From positions 186,001 to 250,000 of the forward strand of contig NZ_JAMKFE010000001.1 of NCBI RefSeq assembly GCF_023721835.1: a stretch of 64,000 bases of DNA, in the 5' to 3' direction. A program made the position numbers and the translations under genes. Below the pieces are notes generated by a model. That model searched no databases, was not told where the DNA came from, and saw only the letters and a list, made by a program, of their open reading frames with translations. Below are positions 58,519 to 64,000 of this stretch, in pieces (within the stretch, counting starts at the first letter, position 1; each line of letters opens with the position of its first letter). This stretch comes from Caldimonas mangrovi (lineage in GTDB: Bacteria > Pseudomonadota > Gammaproteobacteria > Burkholderiales > Burkholderiaceae_C).

Positions 58519-59408
58519 GGCTTCGGCTTGGCAGCGGCGCGCAGCAGCTCGTCGATCAGCGTGTCGTACAGGCCCTCCAGTGTCCGTGCCGGCCCGTCGG
58601 GCGTGACGGTGGCCGGCAACACCAGCAAGGGCGTGCCGATCTGGCCGACCAGCCATTGCCCCGCCTGGGGGTCCTGGTACAGCGCCTGCACGACGGCCGC
58701 CGGTGGCGTGTCGCGCACACGCTGCAAGACCTGGCGCAGATGCGACGGTGTCGGCGGCAGACCGGGTTTGGGTTCGAGATCGGCGACCTGTTCGATGCCG
58801 AGCCATTCCCACAGGTAGGAGAAGGCGGTGTGCTGCGCGACGACCGCTGTGCCAGCCAAGGGGCCGGCCTTGTCTTCCCAGGCCTCGATGCGACGATCCC
58901 AGTCGGTGGCCCAGGCGCGGTGGCGGTCACGATAGATGGCGGCGTTCGCCGGATCGACGCGAGCCAGCCGGTCGGCCAGCGCCGAGGCCACCTGTTTCAG
59001 ACGCCGGGGATCGAGGTGGAGGTGCGGGTTGCCCTCGGCATGCACGTCGCCCATGCTGCGGTCGACGTGCTCGTGAGCATGCGCCAGATGCACCACGCTC
59101 GCGGCATAGAACATCCCGGCACGCCCCTCCTGCACGCTGGCGTTGCCGGCGCGTTGCTGAAGCACCGGCAGCCAGCCCGCTTCGAGCGACGCGCCGGTGC
59201 ACACGGCCAGCTGGGCGCGGCGCAACGCACTGATCAGCGCGGGCCTGGCCTCGATGTGATGCGGGTCTTGACGCGCGTGGGTTGCAGACGTGACGCGTGC
59301 ATCGGGTGCCAGCGCCTTGACCAGCGCTGCCCATTCGGGCTCGCAGGTGAAGACATCGAGCGCCTGCGCGCTCGACAGCGGTACGAGCCACATCAGTGTG
59401 GCCGCCAT
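58515..59408 (-). CDS. znuA: Zinc ABC transporter periplasmic binding protein ZnuA
   Basis: A 297-residue cluster A-I binding protein with signal peptide (WMAATLMWLVPLSSAQA). Metal ligands are in DPHHIEARP and in the His-rich loop HLAHAHEHVDRSMGDVHAEGNPHLHLDP, then VVAQHTAFSYLWEWLG and the C-terminal PLLVLPATV region. The His-rich loop is typical of zinc-specific ZnuA. ATG at 59408 with AGGATCTGG upstream is preferred over GTG at 59432. It lies 7 bases after the outer membrane protein gene. Confidence 0.9.
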   Translation of the reverse strand: MAATLMWLVPLSSAQALDVFTCEPEWAALVKALAPDARVTSATHARQDPHHIEARPALISALRRAQLAVCTGASLEAGWLPVLQQRAGNASVQEGRAGMFYAASVVHLAHAHEHVDRSMGDVHAEGNPHLHLDPRRLKQVASALADRLARVDPANAAIYRDRHRAWATDWDRRIEAWEDKAGPLAGTAVVAQHTAFSYLWEWLGIEQVADLEPKPGLPPTPSHLRQVLQRVRDTPPAAVVQALYQDPQAGQWLVGQIGTPLLVLPATVTPDGPARTLEGLYDTLIDELLRAAAKPKP

Positions 59409-59415
59409 CCAGATC

Positions 59416-60618
59416 CTAGAACGAGTGCGCACCGTGGGCTCCCAGGCTCATCACGTACTGCAGCTGCAGCGAGTTCGCGGCGTCGTCGAAATCGCCACGG
59501 TCGCGCTGCCGCGTCCATTGCACGCGCAGCGTCGAGAAATGCGAGCGTTTCCATGCCAGAGACAGGGCGGTTTCCTGCAGGTGGCCGGCATGGAAATGGT
59601 CGTCGTGAGGCTCGCGCACCTTCAGGTCGTCGAAGCGCACGCCGGCTTCCCACTGAGGCAGGAAGCGGTAGACGGCAGACACGTACCAGGCCCGGTGCAC
59701 ATCGCCCGCACCGGCATGCTCGTTGATATCGGTGACGCGTGCGTACTCGGCCGAAAGCCGCAATTGCCGCTCGCGGTTGTTGCCGTCGGGCGCCCATTTC
59801 CACACGCCGTCGGCGATCACCATCTTGCCGCCGGTGTAGCGGGCGCCGTGCGCGTGCTCGTGAGCGTGCTCGTCTTCGTCCTCTTCCTCCTCATGGTGAG
59901 GCTCCAACCGATTGCGCAGGTAGGCCAGGCCGACCTGCCAGCTGTGACTGCTGCCCAGGTCGCCGCCGACCTTGGTCGACAGTGTCCATGCGCCGACGCG
60001 CAGGTCGCGCTCGGGCTCGGACACCAACTGCTTGCCGGCAAGAATCTCGAACCCGGTGCGCCAGTACAGCTCGGTGGGCGCGGTCCAGTTCACGCGCAGG
60101 CCGGTGTCGAACCAGTGGCTGCCGAGGAAGGCGCGGTACAGCAGCGGCCGCTCGACGAAATCATCGCCGTGGCTGTGCAGTTCATTCAGGTACCCCACCT
60201 GGGACAGGAACCGTCCGCCGCGCACCTGCAGGCCGGCCGGCAGCCGCGTCGTCTCGACAAAGGCTTCCTCGAGTTCCAGTTCGGTCTCGCTGTCATGCGT
60301 GTGCACCGCGAGCGTGGCGCGCCCTGTGAACACGTCGTCGATGCTGGCGCCGGCCGTCAATTCGGTGTGGCCCAGCGCGAAGCCCTTGTCGCGGCTGCCG
60401 AGCGCCAATTCGCGTGAGCTGTAGGCCCCGTCGAGCACCAGGCCCAGCTGTATCGGTGAGACAGGTGATGGGTTCGTGGCAGCGGGCTGCGCCAACGAGA
60501 GCGGCGCCGCGAGCGACAGCGCCGCACCGACAAGCTGCGGCAACTTCAGGGGAAGCGGGAAAAAGCGCGACGCTGGCTGTACGCCTGGGCAGAAACGGGT
60601 CGTCAAGAAGTCCTCCAT
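59416..60618 (-). CDS. Zinc-regulated outer membrane beta-barrel protein
   Basis: A 400-residue protein with a signal-like stretch at about 20-43 (PLPLKLPQLVGAALSLAAPLSLA) and a C terminus of alternating strands ending in LQYVMSLGAHGAHSF, with the terminal Phe typical of barrels. An acidic and His-rich segment (EEEEDEDEHAHEHAHGAR) near the middle, plus HDDHFHAGHL later, suggest metal binding in extracellular loops. It is first in the zinc operon, 23 bases after the Zur palindrome. It may help zinc cross the outer membrane. Start ATG 60618 has no strong ribosome-binding site, so the N terminus is uncertain. Confidence 0.8.
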   Translation of the reverse strand: MEDFLTTRFCPGVQPASRFFPLPLKLPQLVGAALSLAAPLSLAQPAATNPSPVSPIQLGLVLDGAYSSRELALGSRDKGFALGHTELTAGASIDDVFTGRATLAVHTHDSETELELEEAFVETTRLPAGLQVRGGRFLSQVGYLNELHSHGDDFVERPLLYRAFLGSHWFDTGLRVNWTAPTELYWRTGFEILAGKQLVSEPERDLRVGAWTLSTKVGGDLGSSHSWQVGLAYLRNRLEPHHEEEEDEDEHAHEHAHGARYTGGKMVIADGVWKWAPDGNNRERQLRLSAEYARVTDINEHAGAGDVHRAWYVSAVYRFLPQWEAGVRFDDLKVREPHDDHFHAGHLQETALSLAWKRSHFSTLRVQWTRQRDRGDFDDAANSLQLQYVMSLGAHGAHSF

Positions 60619-60641
60619 TGCGGGTGGTGCGTAGAGTCGGC

Positions 60642-60655
60642 AATGTTATAACATT
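60642..60655 (-). promoter_or_regulatory. Zur box upstream of the zinc operon
   Basis: Perfect 14-base palindrome AATGTTATAACATT in otherwise GC-rich DNA. It matches the core of known Zur boxes (TGTTATAWTATAACA-like) with a shorter centre. It lies 23 bases upstream of the barrel gene ATG, an ideal position for zinc-dependent repression. Confidence 0.85.
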
Positions 60656-60780
60656 ACATCATTTTCCGCGGCCGCTCCTGCGTGTCTGCCACGTGCCGCC
60701 CCCCTCGGCCACAATGGCCGGTCCCGGCCCGGACGCGATGTCTTGTCGCATCTGGCGGGCCGGGACGACGAAGGTGGTGC

Positions 60781-63582
60781 ATGCGCAATGTTTCGCTTCG
60801 CCGGCGGCTGCTTGTGCTGGCTGCGGCCGGCATCCTCCCGCTCGCGCTGATGTCCGGGCTCGGCTTGCTGGCGCTCGCCCAGCAGCAGCGCGAGCAGGCG
60901 GGCCGCGCCGGATTGAGCCTGACCCGGGCGATGGCGACGGCGGTCGACGCCGAGCTGCGCCGCTCGGCCTCGGTGCTCGCCTCGCTGGCGACTTCGCAGC
61001 CGCTGGACGTCGCCGATACGGCCGGCTTTCTCGAACTCGCGCGACGTGTTCAACAAACCCAGCCGGAATGGCTGTCGGTGATCCTGGCGAATCGCTCCGG
61101 GCAAGCGCTGGCCAACACCGGCTTTGCGCCCGGTGCGCCGCTGCCTCCGCTCACGGAGCCGGCCAGCTTCAACGAGGTGCTGCGCACCGGCAACTGGGTG
61201 GTCGGGCCGATGGCCGCCGGTCCCCGGGGCAGCTTTGGCGTGGCGGTGCGTGTGCCGGTGGCACGCGATGGCGAGCTGCGCTACGTGCTGACCGGTGTGG
61301 TGCGACCACAAGCCATCCTCAAGGTCATCCAGCGGCAGCGCATTCCCGACGACTGGGTGGTCACCGTGCTCGATGCGCGCGGCGTCTGCGTCGCACGCTC
61401 ACGCGGGCAGGAGCGCTACGTCGGCAAGCCGGCATCGCCGTCGCTGCTGCAGTTGATGGCCTCGGCGGGAGCCGAAGGCGCGGGAGTCACGCGCACGCTC
61501 GAAGGCGAGGCGGTCTACACCGGCTTCACCCGGCTGGCCGATACCGGCTGGGTGGTGGCGATCGGCATCCCGGCCTCTGCCGTCGAGGCCGCTGGCGATC
61601 GCTCGCTTGCAGCCTACGGCGGCGGCCTGCTGCTGTCGCTCGTTCTCGGCGGGCTGGCGGTGATGCTGGTGGCGCGCAGCATCAACCGTCCGATCGTCGC
61701 ACTGCGCAGGGCCGCGCAGGCGCTCGGACGCGGCGAAGCGCAGACGATACCGTCGACAAGCGACATACGCGAACTCCAGGAACTCGGGCATGTGCTCGAA
61801 GCCTCGGCCCGGCAACGTGCGCAGGCACAAGCCCAGCGCGACGAACTGCTGGCCGCCGAGCGCCATGCCCGCGACGCCGCCGAACAGGCCCGCCGTCGAC
61901 TCGAACTGCTGGCGGCCGCAGGCACGCGCCTGTCGCACGCGCTGGAGCAAAGCACCGCACTGGAGGCGATTGCAGCGATCATCGTCCCGGGCGTGGCCGA
62001 CTGGTGCCGCGTCGACCTGCTCGACGAGAACGGCGAGCTGCGGCGCGCGTTGACCCACCACAGCGACCCCGAGAAAGCGCGCCGTGGCGCCGAACTGGCC
62101 GAGGTCCTGCGCGCAGCGCCGACGCAGATGGCGTCAATGGCCTGGGTCGTGCAGACAGGCCGCTCGCACGTCGGCTGTTGCGCCTCGCCCGGCGAACTGC
62201 AGGGCGCAACCGATCCGGATCTGCAGGCGTTTGCCCGGGCCATCGGGCTGCGCGCCTACTTCGTGGCGCCCCTGATCGCGCGCGGGCGCACGCTGGGCGC
62301 GATTGCGGCACTGCAGGCCGAGTCGGGGCGCGACTTCAGCCAAGACGACTGCGCCCTGGTGTCCGAGCTCGCTCACAGAGCCGCGCTGGCGCTCGACAAC
62401 GCCCGCTTGTATGCCGAGGCCGAGGCGGCGCTGCGCGAGGCGCAGCGGGCGCACCGGGCGAAGGACGAGTTCCTCGCGATGCTCGGGCACGAGCTGCGCA
62501 ATCCGCTGGCGCCCATCGTCACGGCACTGCACCTGATGAAGTTGCGCGACCCGGGTGAGGCCGGCGGCGTCGAACGCCGCATCATCGAGCGGCAGGTCTC
62601 CCACCTGTCGCGCCTGGTGGACGACCTGCTCGATGTCTCTCGCATCACGCAAGGCAAGGTGCAGATCGAGCGCGAGCATGTCGACATGAAGGACGTCGTC
62701 GCGCGGGCGATCGAATTGACGCAGCCGGTGCTGCAAACCCGGTCCAAGCCGCTCGAGCTGCACCTGCCCGAAGGCGCCGCTGCGGTCTGGGGCGACCCGG
62801 TACGGCTCGCGCAGGTGTTGTGCAACCTGCTGATCAACGCCGCGAAGTTCACGCCTGCAGATCGCGCCATCCGCCTGATGCTCCAGATGGAGGGGGCCGA
62901 GGTGGTCACCCGTGTCGAGGACGAGGGCAGCGGCATTGCGCCGGAGCTTCTGCCGCGCGTGTTCGATCTCTTCGTGCAGGGCGAGCAGCCGCTGTCGCGT
63001 CATGTCGGTGGCCTGGGGCTCGGGCTGGCGATCGTGCGCACGCTGGTGCAGATGCACGGCGGCAGTGTCGACGCGCACAGTGACGGGCCGGGGCGGGGCA
63101 GCTGCTTCGTCGTGCGGCTGCCCGCTGCGCCGCAGCAGGCACCGAGCGTCATTGCACCGACGGTCACCGCGCAGCCGGCCGGCGGGGCCTCGGTGCTGGT
63201 GGTGGATGACAACGCCGATGCCGCCGAATCCCTCGCCTTGCTGCTGGACGCCCTCGGCTACCAGACGCGCGCGGCTTTCGACGGTGCGTCGGCGCTGGCC
63301 GTGCTCGAAACTTTCGTGCCGCGAGTGGCGCTGCTCGACATTGGCCTGCCGGGCATGGACGGCTACCAGCTGGCGCGCCGCCTGAAGGGTGACGCTCGGC
63401 TGGCGGCGTTGAAGCTGGTGGCGCTGACAGGCTACGGCACCGACGCCGACCGCCGGAGGGCACGCTCCGAGGGCTTTGACGCGCACCTGGTGAAACCAGT
63501 GCAGGTCGAGCAGCTGCTGGCGGTGCTCAACGAGCTGATCGGCACGGCGCCGGCGGCCGTGGCGGGCCGCGCGCCGCCGTGA
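60781..63582 (+). CDS. Hybrid sensor histidine kinase (Cache-HAMP-GAF-HisKA-HATPase-REC)
   Basis: A 933-residue membrane kinase. TM1 about 9-32, periplasmic Cache-like sensor to about 280, TM2 about 283-305, HAMP to about 355, coiled coil, GAF at about 390-555, HisKA with H570 in [13 protein letters not shown], HATPase ([39 protein letters not shown]) and a C-terminal receiver with D853 in [13 protein letters not shown]. All phosphotransfer residues are intact. It starts at ATG 60781. No response regulator gene with an output domain is adjacent. The ligand of the Cache domain is unknown. Confidence 0.9.
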   Translation: MRNVSLRRRLLVLAAAGILPLALMSGLGLLALAQQQREQAGRAGLSLTRAMATAVDAELRRSASVLASLATSQPLDVADTAGFLELARRVQQTQPEWLSVILANRSGQALANTGFAPGAPLPPLTEPASFNEVLRTGNWVVGPMAAGPRGSFGVAVRVPVARDGELRYVLTGVVRPQAILKVIQRQRIPDDWVVTVLDARGVCVARSRGQERYVGKPASPSLLQLMASAGAEGAGVTRTLEGEAVYTGFTRLADTGWVVAIGIPASAVEAAGDRSLAAYGGGLLLSLVLGGLAVMLVARSINRPIVALRRAAQALGRGEAQTIPSTSDIRELQELGHVLEASARQRAQAQAQRDELLAAERHARDAAEQARRRLELLAAAGTRLSHALEQSTALEAIAAIIVPGVADWCRVDLLDENGELRRALTHHSDPEKARRGAELAEVLRAAPTQMASMAWVVQTGRSHVGCCASPGELQGATDPDLQAFARAIGLRAYFVAPLIARGRTLGAIAALQAESGRDFSQDDCALVSELAHRAALALDNARLYAEAEAALREAQRAHRAKDEFLAMLGHELRNPLAPIVTALHLMKLRDPGEAGGVERRIIERQVSHLSRLVDDLLDVSRITQGKVQIEREHVDMKDVVARAIELTQPVLQTRSKPLELHLPEGAAAVWGDPVRLAQVLCNLLINAAKFTPADRAIRLMLQMEGAEVVTRVEDEGSGIAPELLPRVFDLFVQGEQPLSRHVGGLGLGLAIVRTLVQMHGGSVDAHSDGPGRGSCFVVRLPAAPQQAPSVIAPTVTAQPAGGASVLVVDDNADAAESLALLLDALGYQTRAAFDGASALAVLETFVPRVALLDIGLPGMDGYQLARRLKGDARLAALKLVALTGYGTDADRRRARSEGFDAHLVKPVQVEQLLAVLNELIGTAPAAVAGRAPP

Positions 63583-63655
63583 TGCAGCATTGCGATCGGT
63601 CTTCACCGGTAGCTGGTTGCGCTGCACGGCCTTGGCCGATGCGCGCTGGGCGGCG

Positions 63656-63991
63656 TCAGCCTTCGTTGCGCTCGGCCGCCGGTGCGGCCAGTACGATGTC
63701 GGCCACCGGATAGGCCACACAGGGCAGCACCCAGCCTTCGAGCTTCTCCTCGCGACTCAGCCCGGGCCATTCCATGCGATAGCGGATCTCTCCTTGCAAC
63801 AGCTGGCAGATGCAGGCGCGGCACGTGCCGTTGCGGCAGGAACTCGGCAGGCGGATGCCGGCCGCGCGCGCCGATTGCAGCAAGGTGACGTCGGGAGACG
63901 CCACGAAACACCAACCCGACGGCAGGACGAGCGCCGAGGGTGGCGGTGCTTCAGGCCTTGGCAAAGCGCAGCAGGGAGTGGCAGTAACCAA
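63656..63991 (-). CDS. [2Fe-2S] ferredoxin-like protein (possibly incomplete at the right edge)
   Basis: About 111 residues with a plant-type [2Fe-2S] motif: Cys ligands in SCRNGTCRACICQL (CX4CX2C) and a fourth in GWVLPCVAYPVADIVL. The frame is open to the window edge; TTG at 63991 is the only clear start inside, so the true N terminus may lie outside the window. It is an electron carrier or the ferredoxin end of a reductase. The cysteine spacing is normal. Confidence 0.8.
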   Translation of the reverse strand: MVTATPCCALPRPEAPPPSALVLPSGWCFVASPDVTLLQSARAAGIRLPSSCRNGTCRACICQLLQGEIRYRMEWPGLSREEKLEGWVLPCVAYPVADIVLAAPAAERNEG

Positions 63992-64000
63992 TGTCGTCGC

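Noticed and set aside
1-64000. CRISPR arrays, insertion sequences, prophage, integrons, tRNA and rRNA genes
   Set aside because: No repeat-spacer pattern, transposase, integrase, terminal repeats, tRNA cloverleaf or rRNA-like segment was found by eye on either strand.

Overview
The window is high-GC (roughly two thirds G+C or more by eye), densely coded bacterial DNA. The gene repertoire points to a betaproteobacterium of the order Burkholderiales, in or near the Comamonadaceae/Sphaerotilaceae: several branched-chain amino acid ABC systems, ProQ, a cyanide-insensitive type bd oxidase, a Tim44-domain protein, BON and glycine-zipper lipoproteins, and MocR, LysR and GntR regulators. I see no phage, insertion sequence, integrase, CRISPR array, rRNA or tRNA. 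It reads as ordinary core/shell chromosome with several well-formed regulatory sites.

Layout. 1-8.3 kb: the start of a GNAT-type acetyltransferase, a small membrane protein, a polar amino acid ABC operon (binding protein, two permeases, ATPase) led by an FCD-type GntR regulator with two matching palindromic operators, ProQ, two membrane proteins and a pseudo-receiver/TPR protein. 8.5-16.9 kb: an orphan sugar-binding protein, then a complete branched-chain amino acid operon livH-livM-livG-livF-livK with a second binding protein behind a terminator, and an SDR dehydrogenase. 17-29 kb: mixed metabolism: RNA 2',3'-cyclic phosphodiesterase, thioesterase, a voltage-gated-type K+ channel with a zinc ribbon, DoxX, Gfo/Idh/MocA oxidoreductase, an HxlR regulator divergent from a carboxymuconolactone decarboxylase-family gene with paired operators, LysR divergent from a DJ-1/PfpI protein, glutathione reductase, hexose-6-phosphate epimerase, a BON lipoprotein and an MDR oxidoreductase. 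29.1-31.9 kb: a compact histidine kinase / KaiC-like ATPase / receiver module.

32-44 kb: class I glutamine-amidotransferase-like hydrolase, a third branched-chain-type binding protein, S4 RNA-binding protein, cupin, 2-oxoglutarate/Fe dioxygenase, cytochrome bd (CIO type) subunits I and II, an FtsH-like protease, lipid kinase plus metallophosphoesterase, Tim44 protein. 44.5-49.6 kb: PAS-GGDEF-EAL protein, glycine-zipper lipoprotein, phosphofructokinase, flavin reductase, tyrosine-phosphatase-like protein. 49.7-50.8 kb: serine O-acetyltransferase preceded by what looks like a complete cysteine-responsive attenuator: a good promoter placing the transcript start at the ATG of a 33-codon reading frame with five Cys codons in a seven-codon stretch, then a textbook intrinsic terminator, then cysE. 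This is the most interesting item in the window.

50.8-64 kb: MOSC protein, RHH-like protein, AI-2E family transporter, a PQQ-type sugar dehydrogenase lipoprotein, a PilZ protein with an intrinsic terminator just before its start, MocR divergent from a hydroxyaspartate/threonine dehydratase, a zinc-uptake operon (outer-membrane barrel with a His/acidic loop, znuA, znuB, zur) under a near-perfect Zur palindrome but without znuC, a large hybrid sensor kinase, and a [2Fe-2S] ferredoxin-like protein at the right edge.
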